Of a stretch of 64,000 bases of DNA, positions 1 to 10,039 are shown piece after piece. The DNA is taken from the NCBI GenBank assembly GCA_004794785.1, contig SJOL01006496.1, positions 389,991 to 453,990 on the forward strand. The letters are read 5' to 3'. Below the pieces are notes generated by a model. That model saw only the letters and a program-made list of their open reading frames with translations, did no database searches and was not told the origin of the DNA. How positions within the stretch are numbered: position 1 is the stretch's first letter; the number at the start of each line of letters is the position of its first letter. Both the position numbers and the translations under genes were made by a program. The DNA is from Opisthorchis felineus (taxonomy: Eukaryota; Platyhelminthes; Trematoda; Opisthorchiida; Opisthorchiidae).

Positions 1-2155
1 TCCTTGCAAAATTTGACGATGACTCCCAGTATTTCCTTGATCTCAGCTTTACCAACCATCCCATTCAAACTCTGTCAGCTTTTTCTCTCTTGCTCTCTAC
101 AACGATTTTTGTGTCTTGTTCGTTTTGTGTGTTTATTATAGTTATTAGCCCACAGTTAAAGCGCGCCATGTTATTTCTTTGTTGCATATCACAAAGGAGC
201 CTTTAACTTCATACCATGCTACAATTGTATTTGACAATATCATGGAATTTATTTATGAGGGCCTTCTGAAATTTAATATGCACTCTTCCAAAGCAATCAA
301 GTCTTCTTCTGCTCCGTGCAGTGCGTGACACAAGTGGACTGCCTCAAAGGCGGATGGTTGCATTCTTCACCAAACATGCTTTTTCTACACATGAGTAACT
401 GCTACATTACCATCATCGTTAGTAACAATATTAATGATTCCGTGTGAACCTGATTCTTCTGAAGTCTTGCAAAGTTATCGGTGGCAACTGTTATTTACCG
501 TGTCTTCGTCTTTGTCCAGGGATATGTTGATTTTCTTTCACAGGAATAGGTTGGAAGAGTTGGTTAGATATTTGTCAAACACATCTTTCCGAATACTGGC
601 TCCAGCTTGCCTATCGATGAGGATCCACCCCGACAAAAGTGTTCATAATACCTTGTTTTGAATGATGTGTAAAAGCCTTTCTGCAGGAACGTATCTTTCT
701 ACTTGCTGCTCAGACATCACACTGTAGAATCTGCCGCAGTCAGTGTTCTGTCATTGAATGCTATTCAAAATTACGCTTCACTGGCAAACCTCTGTCAATC
801 TTCAGTCACTCTATTTCCATCAGGCTCACTTTGCCTAAAATTAATAACAAAACGCATTTGCATTTCCGATTGCGGTGCTCCCCATCACTCGCTCATAAAG
901 CAAAAATAGAAAATTCACACCACCATGGAAGCATTTGGTTATGAAAAATTGGATTATTTTACATATCTTCTAATCCTATGCCAAATTCGATGGGATTTTG
1001 TAAGCGAATCGCATCACCCTACATCAACGCATCCAGTCCTCTTCCTGGCCCTGAAACGCAGTCTCTCCTGATACAATCGTCACTCAACTTGGAAAACTGC
1101 TATGGGAAAACGTAAATAATTGTTTTTTGGTCGAGGCCTAGTTTACGTCTCCTCACCGTTTCTGAAACTCTATGTAGTAGATCAGAGTAATCTTATCTTA
1201 TTCTGGCTAGTTGGAAATTGTATTGCTTCGTAACCGACAGCTAAAATTGCTTAAAGTTCGCCTTCCTGCAAAAACTTCTAAAGGTATCGTTCAGATAACC
1301 TACTGGTATCAAGCCTGCCTCCTTGAAAATGGTTACTGGATTAACCTGACTTTTATTAGCATACCATGAAGACGAAACATTTTTATAACTGCTTTGCTTC
1401 CCTTTGGTTTCTTGCATCAAAATAACACAGTTGTTCCAATCGGTCCTGTTAGAGAGCCGACGAATGTAAGGGCCAAACCGTATTAGTTTTTGATTGCACA
1501 TAAAAGCATATTCATCATCTTTCATTCCTTACCATTTAGGACCTGCACAATATGTTAAATTCAATAGTATACATCCAGCACAACTCAATATGTGTAGACT
1601 CAAAAGTATCTTCATTTCACTGGAAATGTGCATACACGTGACAATAAAAAATCATTTGTTATGACGATCATACATTTCTGCCATTCAAATTGTCTAGTAG
1701 GTGGAATCAAAGCAACACTAATTCATGTCATGTCTATTAGATGGGTGACCACACTTCGATCTCCTGACAAAACTTTGGATGTTCGCTTAGGCTGTACTCA
1801 TTATTGCACGCACACGGCTTTTGAGAACTGATGAAGCGTTTATAAATAGGTCTAATAACTAGTAGGCATGCCTAGATTTCATTGTTCATTGAGTTCCTGT
1901 GGCTGACTTGGTTGTCGAAACAGACTTTTCGAAAGCTTCCGAAATCTAGAGAGCGTTGGTCATCCTTCAAGAATAGCCGGTATTAATTAGTTTCTCACAG
2001 CCACGTTTGCACCTGGAAAAGCATCCATTGGGCTGCCATTTTTGCTTGGTAGTTTAAGTGACATGCATTGAGAGATGTATTGTGTGTCTGGTTTGTGCTT
2101 GACCATTGTCAAACGTTGTGACTTCAAACTTCCAGCTCTGCTTTTCAGCTAGAAA
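1..2155. other. Upstream flank of gene 1, no gene recognised
   Basis: I see no coding exon, RNA gene or convincing transposon here. Open frames of 60-94 codons occur on both strands, but none carries a recognisable motif or fits flanking splice sites. The end of the stretch should hold the gene 1 promoter or a 5' untranslated exon. The only specific signal is a pyrimidine-rich 3' splice-acceptor motif ending at 2148. Confidence 0.5.
2141..2148 (+). promoter_or_regulatory. Splice-acceptor motif just upstream of gene 1 start
   Basis: The motif cttttcag ends seven bases before the ATG. It could end a 5' untranslated intron or receive a trans-spliced leader, which is common in flatworms. No upstream non-coding exon could be identified, so the choice is open. 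Confidence 0.45.
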
Positions 2156-2293
2156 ATGCCGCCCTTAGGATGCACCAGTCCTGGACTGATAAGGCTTTTC
2201 ACTATGTTGGACACAGATGGGGATAAGAGAATAACATTTGATGAGTTGAAGGACGGCCTCCAAATGTTTGGTTTCACTGACGACAAAGTGAAG
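2156..2293 (+). CDS. Gene 1 coding exon 1 (A module, EF-hand 1)
   Basis: The exon encodes 46 residues starting MPPLGCTSPG and ends in phase 0 at a good donor (AAG|gtaagt). The EF loop is DTDGDKRITFDE: ligand positions 1, 3, 5 and 12 are acidic, but the usual Gly at loop position 6 is Lys. It is homologous to gene 1 exon 3, gene 2 exons 1 and 3, and gene 3 exon 1. Confidence 0.85.
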
Positions 2294-5200
2294 GTAAGTT
2301 CCTAGCTGTACTTTCTTCGGATGTGAAATTTCGACTGCTTTTAATCTTAGCCCACTGATAAGCAGCTGATGTTCCCATTGTAAAATCAGACTAATGTGGA
2401 GTTCATCTAGTCCACATCGACTTGTGAAACCTGAAACTTCATATTATTACAGGGGTTTTGTCAACCTCTTGTGAATTACTTAAAATTATTAACCATCAAG
2501 TTTTGATAATTGAGACATTCTTCAATCAGTTTCTCCTGCATTAGGCTTAAGTTTGATCCGCTGGTTCACCCTGCGCTTCTTTCGAACAAACGCAAAAATT
2601 ACATTCCCAATCAAGAGAAATATTGCTTGTCTTTTCAGCAAATTCTAGATAAACTCGACGCTAATAAGGATGGGATTGTCACCTACGATGAATACAAAAA
2701 AGTGTTCGAAATCGAAGAGACTCGAGACCAAGAGTAAGTTCGAAATTTATAAACCTTTTTTACTGACAAGAACTCATACTATTTGCCATTCAGGAGAATG
2801 CTAGTAGCAACGCTAATGTCGGTGTTCGTTGGTTGTTCCCTGAACTGGGCAGTTCAACTGCAAACACTTCATCAACATTAAGGGTGACACCACCAATGCT
2901 GGGAAGCATAACCTAGTGCCACGTCGGTGTTTGTGCTTACACTTCGCTGGCTAACAACGCACTGGACATGTTACCTCGATTATTGATTAAGCGTTTTCAG
3001 TTAAGATGCCTAGCTGGGCGAACAAACCAATGAATTGTTGTGGTACAAAATGAGTTCAGTTATCTCCGCACGTAAACTGAAGACGAATGTTAACTCGTGT
3101 GACTGAAAAATCAGAATAACTTACATAACTTAAATCATCCCTGTATTTTCCCACTGGTCTCCACAGTTCGGAGAAAGACAAACGTACAAAGATATTGCTG
3201 CAGCTTTTTGAAAAACTGGACGTTAATCACGATGGCAAAATAAGCCAGGAGGAATGGGACAAGGGAGTGAAATCGATGCAGATTGATGAGGAGTATGGTT
3301 CTGTAAGTTTTCCTTTCTCTCGAGTCAAAGCATAGTTGCCTTGCGTTTCAGTGATTACACTTGACGCTTTTCTGTTTAAAGAACTCCGTGCAACAAAACG
3401 TGAAGGACTAATCATTAGAAAAGCGACAGGGCTTATTATACAATTCGACCCGTCAGAAATCTAGATAAACCTGATTATCTTCGCTAAGATATCGGATGTC
3501 GAATATGACTAAACAAACTGCAACGAAGAATTTGTGCCTCACTTTTTACCTAATGAAAAAAGTGGAGCGCATGAGTAGCAGTTTTATAGTAATTAAAGAT
3601 TGTCACTATAGGCCACCTCAGTTTATGTAACCATGGCTGTCCAAGGTATACCGACTGTTCCAAATTTCAGAATTATTCTGTTTTCCCAGACTAATTAGTA
3701 AAACGATGATATATGGCAATAATAATTGCTGAATAGTTTTGTCGGTAAGATTATCAATCATCCAATGCATTTATCCAACCCTCAGAAATTGAGGAAGTAT
3801 CTTGATGTATCTTGTGACGGAGTGATCACAAAGCAGGAATTCATGGTTGGCCTCGGAATGGTGGAAGACCCAATTGAGTGAGTCATGCAAATGTTGGTTA
3901 GATCACAGCCAGCTTCCTTCTTTCTTCGGGTAATCATTTTCGGAAGATTCTGAAATTCCTTCTTGAAGCGGTTGTTGCCTCGTGGGTGGGCGGACATCAA
4001 TAGCTACGCTGTATATTTTCAATGCATTATGATGATAGAAGTTCATTTGAATCATGATGTCATTAGGAGCTTTTTGAAAGTGGGACAGAGGGAATATTCC
4101 GGATGTAAAATATTCATGTATATCTGTAACTCATATTCCAGCAGAACCTAGATGACATTTGCTGTTATCCAGATGATGATCGACTAGTGCTTTGCTCGTT
4201 CACCTGAAATTAACTAAGAACCAGCAACCAACTATTACAAAGGAGTGTCCTCGTGTAAAGACAAAAACCTCACTGGTCACTCAGAAAGCGAGTGTTATTG
4301 ACATATCATCGCCACTAGATCAAGTATAAAACAGAAGAATGGGAGTCCACAGGTAACCGTTTGTTATGCTTGCCTATGTCCGCTAGAAATATTTACGCTA
4401 CTAAAATAATAAGAGGCAAGTTAACTAACAGAATTCCACCCTGGAATAATTTGCTAAAATTAAGTTACTGATAAAACTACAGTGCTTTGCAATTAATGTT
4501 ATTAATGGCGGTTGCTGTAACTCGGAAGCATAGGCTATTCACCTTATTAACAAGACCAGAGGCAAGATTCAAGTTCCCTGCCCGATCTTGACACACCACT
4601 GTACAGACTATTTTCATAAGTCAGGTATGGTAAAATGCCATTATCTTCCTGTCTTTCTGCTTTTTCTAATGAGGTTACAAGTTTAATAGGAGGCAATCAG
4701 ACAATCTTCCACCGGCTGTTGATCAGGTGGCCGTAGGTCGGTTTGCCAAGCTTGGCAGTTGGCTTGCAAACGTTTCGTCCTCAGTCGACGAGGAATCATC
4801 ACTGCGCAGTCCTTCACCTACCTGTATTTATGTAGTTCTCAAACAGAATCTGACATCCTCTAATGTAACTATCTGGCGGACTTCTTAGCTTTTTTCCCAT
4901 CTGCGTTGCCTTGTGGTCTTTATTTATCCTGTTGTACTGGTTTATTGGGTAGCTTCTTTAAGGTTGTTTAGGTCTGCGTTCCAATTGGCCCGTTCTCGGT
5001 TTGTTGTGCGTTGTAGTCATTATGTATTGATTTTAGTTAATTGTTATGTCGATTTCTACTTTTAGTAGTTTTCTTTTTTATTTCTTCACTGTTGTTATCG
5101 TGGTTGGTCGCACTGGCAGGTTGTACTTCCTAGTTGCAGTATTCCCTTCCTCGTGCCAGTTGATCTGGTTGCATGTGAATGGTTAATTTAATGCCTTCCT

Positions 5201-8200
5201 ATCGGCCTTCATTATTCTTAGGCAATCCTGCTCCGAGAAAGAGCGTCAGATCCCGAAATTTGTGTTTCATGTGTTTCTTCTATACACGTCCCCTCAGGTT
5301 TGTTTTGTGGTTTTGTGTTTTGTAGTTCTGTTATTCTTTTGTTCCCAGTGGTCAGTACACAGAATTGATTTCAAAACGATTGTTGATGGCTTTTTCAGTG
5401 GAGTATCATGCTTCCATGAATTCATGTTTTTTGTTCTCCATTGGACCAATATGTGGTTACTGCTCAGGTTGACTTTCTTTTCACCTTGGTCTTGCTGCAA
5501 TGAAAACATGGAGAATGGGACGTGTCTTTTGGATACAAGTTTGTGTACATGTATTTCGGTAGAAGGTTTCCTTCCTGTTTGTCCCATGTATTATTGGTTA
5601 CAATCGTGGCAGTCTGTCTTGTGTATTGCGTTGGTCCTCGTTTGCCTCCCACCCTCCATCTGAGTTTAGGAGGAATAACCTATTCAACTTTGCATTAACT
5701 ACATGCCCTCGACTACGGAGGGAACGATTACAAGCCAATGGTGAAGATCAAACAACAGACCAACGGCCATCTAATCAACCATAATTATTGCACTCAAGCT
5801 ACCGAAATTTCCACACACTGACAACAATCTCCTATTAGTTTCACCTTTTCACAATTTGGGTGTGATATGAATGTCATTAGTTGCAAAGTTGCCACCGTTA
5901 CAATTTTATAAGGATGTTCGATTTGATAGTTTTTGGCGTTCTGTGACCGAGAAGTTAGACTGGTAGTAGTGCGTCACTGGGAGACGAAAAGCATTCTAGC
6001 AAATATTGTCCGCACGCCTCTTTCAGCGACATTAACCCACAGAGTTGACAACAGAATTTAGACATAACTGGTAGGAGAAACAGGATCTAGGTTAGCTAAC
6101 TGGAATTGTCGCGTCATAGAAGGCGGGCTCATCGGCGACATATATCACCAACACTATGTTTGCGGAAGCTCACACTACTCCTGGGTTGCCTAGCGAGTTT
6201 TATACGTTCCGATTTATCATGCGATAAATACATGGCGGCCGTAATTTTCCGGGGCTTAAAAAAGCCAACTCAGGATCACGTTCAGAATTTTCCCCGGAAT
6301 ACACGCTGTAGAAATTATGCATCGCCAAGAGATAGAATCCATCGAACAGTATTACATGCAGACGGAATGAGCTGCGTGTTCTCACCGGTCTTAGGAGGGA
6401 TGTTTTTAAACCTGTTATTATGAGATGGAACAAACTCTCCATCGTTTAGCTTGTGACACTTTTGGCATTTGCTTACCACTTCGCGCGTACACCGGCTGGA
6501 TGCGTAAACCTGAATGGTTTCGGAGCCATGTCCTTAGGAGTGATATGATCCTTCTGCCTTGTTTGTTCCGTTAATTCAATGTAGCAAGTGTTTCAGCCAC
6601 CTTTATGTAGGTGACTGCATTAGCTTCCATTTTACCCTTGGGCCAATTTTTGAAAGACAGTCAGTGAAACACAAGTAATGAAAATCGGACATTCTCAGCT
6701 ATCACAGAGAAATAAAAGGGGGAAAATTCATAAACACATTTGTAAGGTATTTTCTTTGGTGTGCTAGTAGAGCTGTCAGTCAGAAAAGCCCATCTTGTGT
6801 ACTTCGCTAACCTTAACTTTTCATTCAGTGTTGCCACACCCCGCCGCTCACTTGGGTACAACCAACTCATTGCAAAAAGTAGAAATGTGCGCAGAGATTT
6901 TAGCTGAAAACGGTTGATGCTAAATGTAGGTGATACGGTTACAAATGAAAATATTTTAATATTCCGAATGTTCATCAAGACAAAACATGAGGTGGTTGAA
7001 AAGGGAGGTTCTTCTAAGCCATACCTGAATTTAACTTTGGCACAATCCTAGTTCGTGAAAGAAGGCGAGGTCCACAAGATTTGTGTTTCCTTGAAGAAAC
7101 CCTTGGTTGCACTGGATCTCAATTAATGGATCGAATGTTTCATTCTCCTGAAGTTTTGCTTCTTGATCAACTGTGTTTTTAAGAAATGTTGCCGATGATG
7201 ATAAGGTGTTTCAATATGGAGATGAGCGGATCAGTGGTGATTTCTGAAAAGCAGACAAAAGTAAGTGGTTCCGGGAACGAATGAAATTACACAATTTGAG
7301 CTCAGAAAAATGAGTAAACTGATAGGCCTAAAGTCAAAACTAAGATGAGCCAGGTGTGATTTTGTAGTCGGAGATTTTCGAGGTCAGGTGAAAGGTTTTA
7401 GAGACACTTAAAACAAATCCATTACTACTATTGACCTTTTACCGTGCGCTCCGATAGAAATATTGAGGATGCGCGCGCCACAAAAGTTCATTTATTGGTT
7501 TGACTATATTACGTGGTGTGCAGGCTCATTTGGATTTCATAGAGGGAATTCCGCATGAAGTTTATGCCCCGTTATCCTAGTGTAAATTTTCCTGGTTGTT
7601 TGACCTACAAATGTTACCAGCCATTCAGTACAAGGAATTAGCTAGACAGTTGGTTGGACGAGGTAACATTTGTTGAGCACGATCGGTTTCGTAGAGGGTC
7701 TTTATGTCACAATCGTCCAACACATCTCAGCTGCTGTCGAAGGTACTATTTCTACATGGAAGATGGTCCTCTCGCGCTGACTATAATGCCCTTAATTCAA
7801 GACCAAATAGGAAATTTGATGTGTCTGCGAATGCAGAAGTTTGGCACAAATCAACAAGAAATGTGTTCAACCAAGAGAAGAAAACAAAATCTCCCGCCAG
7901 ATAGAGCTTTTATTCATGAAGAAATATCACATATGATCGACTGACTAATTCAAGGATGAAATAAAAGTATACATGGAAGTTTTATACCTTGCATAGAACG
8001 GAGTTTTGGAGCTTCAAACCAGTCGTTATGCCTGGTTCTCTTGAATGGTGCTCTTCTCTAGGCGAAGAGAATAACATGTCACGTTTGATTCGTTTGCCTT
8101 GCTATATAAAGCGACCTCAGACTTCAATGCCCTTGGCCCATCTGTGGTGAACTTTTCAGAGTTTTTAGTACATGTTTCTTTTCGGAAGTAGGTTGTTCCC

Positions 8201-9589
8201 TGCGAACAATCTGGTGCGCATGCAACGGAAAGTCTAGAGCATACGAGTTATCGTGTGTTTCGGATTAGTCCGTGCATAATAAGATGGAATCGGATATGAC
8301 TGATGTTTCAAGTCCACCTGTAAAACGTAACAAAGCAGCCTGGAATCTAACTTAACCTTCCATCAAAAAAGTTGCTTGCGTGCTCTCTGTAGCCTGCCAT
8401 AAACTATCGCAGGCGTGTAACGCGATGACAACTGAACATTGAATCAATTGGAATACTTTTTTCCCGTCTGCCTGGAGGTTGTTTAAAAGAGTAAAAGATA
8501 AATCTGCCATGTCTTCAAACGCTGTTGTGGACGCTGTGGAACTCTGAGAAGCCTACAAACATATTTAAATATGGAAAATAATGATGCTTAATCCTATGTT
8601 TCCCCCTACAATTTTTTAAAAGGCGGGCGCTTCCACTCATCTAAAAACGTTCAACTTGAGACTTTGACCGCTGTCAATAGGCTGTGTCCGTTCGATCCCA
8701 TGCAAATTACTAAAGTTACCGAGGTATGGAGAAGTGAACTAGGTTATATATGATCGAAGTAATCTGTCGTGCACACTAAATTCCGGAACTAGGTTGAGGA
8801 GCTGTAACAGGACCATGGAGGGGTTGCGTAACCTACATGCAAAACTTATAATTAGCGTCAACAGATACATCTGTGTTGACTGATCGAAAGCGTGCACAGT
8901 GCTGGAATGAAACATAAAAATCTGGAAAAATGAGTGAGGTCCACAATTCCGTCTAGCAAAACCATTCACAATGACACGCTCAGACGCACACCTTGATCTC
9001 ATTTGACGAACACCTTATCCCAGAAGACCTGTCAACGGGCCCAAATAGAGACACTGCTGAATTCTATTCAACTGACTGTAAGGGTTACTTGAGAAAGGTT
9101 GCTCAACACATCAAAAATATCGCATTAAAAATACGCCCAGTTAGCACGTAATTCTAGTTGAACGTAGCGCGGATAACCACTACTGCATCTAATTACTTTC
9201 GTTCTGCCAAAGCCCTGTTTTTACCGCATTATGACACCCAGTCTATCTTTCCTGGAGAGAAAAAACTCAAGATTCAGTGGGAAAAACATTGGACAAAATG
9301 GGTGAAATCTGTTGTATTATTATTTCCACATGATTTTTAAATCCAAAAATATCATATGTTGTTTGTTCTTCTTTATAGCTGGCGAAAAGTGTTTGAAGCA
9401 CTGGATAAAGACAAATCCGGTGACATCTCATTGGAAGAATTGAAGGCTGTTTTTGATGATTTGGGGATACCAATTCTTTCTTCCGGCATAGTCGAATGGA
9501 TTGGACAGTACGACACAAATAAAGATGGAAAGTTGGACTACAATGAATTTCTAGCATTCGCCAAAGCTCAGGATGCCAGGGCTGAATGA
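2156..9589 (+). CDS. Gene 1: six-EF-hand calcium-binding protein (5 coding exons)
   Basis: CDS join 2156-2293, 2639-2733, 3167-3302, 3786-3877, 9379-9589, giving 223 residues. Each junction has GT-AG borders, and intron phases are 0, 2, 0, 2. Seen: six EF-hand loops at about residues 19-30, 53-64, 96-107, 130-141, 163-174 and 199-210, with no signal peptide, membrane segment or other domain. All loops keep Asp at position 1 and Glu at 12; loop 1 has Lys instead of Gly at position 6. Known: such loops bind calcium. The six-hand layout and length recall calbindin-like cytosolic buffers or sensors, but orthology is not shown. The start at 2156 is the first Met, in an AAAATG context, seven bases after a splice-acceptor motif. 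Gene 2 is the tandem paralogue, about 58% identical in the last exon (40 of 69 by eye). Role is inferred: intracellular calcium buffering or sensing. Intron 4 is 5.5 kb and holds a PLE remnant. Confidence 0.88.
2639..2733 (+). CDS. Gene 1 coding exon 2 (B module, EF-hand 2)
   Basis: The exon is 95 nt, follows acceptor tcttttcag, starts in phase 0 and ends in phase 2 at GA|gtaagt. It encodes loop DANKDGIVTYDE, a canonical EF-hand. It has the same length and phases as gene 2 exon 2 and gene 3 exon 2. Confidence 0.87.
3167..3302 (+). CDS. Gene 1 coding exon 3 (second A module, EF-hand 3)
   Basis: The exon is 136 nt, follows acceptor ctccacag, supplies one base to complete the split Asp codon, and ends in phase 0 at gtaagt. 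The loop is DVNHDGKISQEE, canonical. It aligns along its length with gene 2 exon 3; both have the motif ISxEEW after the loop centre. Confidence 0.87.
3786..3877 (+). CDS. Gene 1 coding exon 4 (second B module, EF-hand 4)
   Basis: The exon is 92 nt, follows acceptor aaccctcag, starts in phase 0 and ends in phase 2 at GA|gtgagt. The loop is DVSCDGVITKQE, with Ser at position 3 and Asp at 5. The exon ends in the motif GLGMVEDPI. Gene 2 exon 4 (GMGLVEDPI) and gene 3 exon 2 (VMGLTDEPI) end in close variants. Confidence 0.87.
4710..5720 (-). mobile_element. Decayed Penelope-like element, 3' half (GIY-YIG endonuclease and terminal repeat)
   Basis: Read on the minus strand, about 5640-5350 encodes a GIY-YIG-like endonuclease fragment: CNQ, then a stop, then MGQTGRK, then IHVHKLVSKRH. 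After a frameshift it continues as EFMEA, stop, YSTEKAINNRFEI. This order matches the C-terminal endonuclease of Penelope-like retroelements. In-frame stops and at least one frameshift make it non-functional. The 3' end at about 4715-4810 carries a terminal-repeat-like block shared with the PLE at 49.6 kb, including a hammerhead-like core. No reverse transcriptase domain is visible upstream, so the copy is truncated. The opposite-strand 133-codon open frame at 5262-5663 is its shadow. Confidence 0.72.
4771..4803 (-). ncRNA. Degenerate hammerhead-ribozyme-like core in the PLE terminal repeat
   Basis: On the minus strand the order is AGTGATGA (4796-4803), a 5-bp stem TCCTC/GAGGA (4790-4794 with 4778-4782) closed by a 7-nt loop, then C and GAAAC (4772-4776). 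This is the CUGAUGA - stem II - GAAA core order of a hammerhead ribozyme. The C of CUGAUGA is G here and the base pair closing stem II is a mismatch, so activity is unlikely. Hammerheads are known in Penelope-like terminal repeats. Stem III and the cleavage site were not resolved by eye. Confidence 0.5.
9379..9589 (+). CDS. Gene 1 last coding exon (C module, EF-hands 5 and 6)
   Basis: The exon follows acceptor ttctttatag and completes the split codon (GA+C). It encodes 69 residues beginning WRKVF and stops at TGA 9587-9589. Two canonical loops, DKDKSGDISLEE and DTNKDGKLDYNE, form the C-terminal EF-hand pair. It is homologous to gene 2 exon 5 and to both gene 3 last exons. Confidence 0.88.
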
Positions 9590-10033
9590 GCAAATTACAA
9601 GTAGCGGTTAACTTTGGATACATGTTTCTGTTTAATACACTATTCGCTGTTATCATTTCTTTCATTTCGTTCAAAATTACGGTGGTTTCTGTGATTACTG
9701 GCTGGTGTGTTCATCTTGATACCCTGAAAATGTACTTTCCCGTAAGATAGCGTGTGTTACGCGTATTATTCTACTATTGATTTTAGATGAAAATATGTGC
9801 GATCACTGCTAAAGATCACTGTTTCACTGAACCAATCTCAGAAGTTTCAGTTAATCAATCAGTAATCAGTTGACAGTACCTATTCATAGTGACCTAAAGC
9901 TGGCCTAGAGTTGGACTTGAAGTTACTTACATTGTAACCTGGTAGAACTAAATTGTTATTGTGATATTTTCCGTGTGTTCAAAATATTGTGTAAGTCTGC
10001 AGACGTAGAGTATTATCTCTGAATGCAAGTACC

Positions 10034-10039
10034 ATTAAA
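10034..10039 (+). terminator. Possible gene 1 poly(A) signal (ATTAAA)
   Basis: This is the first AATAAA/ATTAAA-type hexamer I noticed downstream of the gene 1 stop, about 445 bases away. It is weak evidence because such hexamers are frequent by chance in AT-rich DNA. Confidence 0.3.

Larger units (their letters stand above)
3878..9378 (+). other. Gene 1 intron 4 (5.5 kb)
   Basis: This intron lies between exons 4 and 5, with gtgagt and ttatag borders. It contains an antisense PLE remnant at about 4710-5720. I recognise nothing else from about 5.7 to 9.3 kb. Open frames there, for example 7654-7944, show no known domain and no splice logic. Confidence 0.75.

Noticed and set aside
2510..2638. 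Alternative 5' extension of gene 1 exon 2
   Set aside because: The open frame continues upstream of a good acceptor into sequence with no EF-hand character. Paralogue exon 2 copies begin at the acceptor.
5262..5663. 133-residue membrane protein
   Set aside because: The hydrophobic frame is the opposite strand of a Penelope-like endonuclease remnant, with no splice sites or regulatory support.
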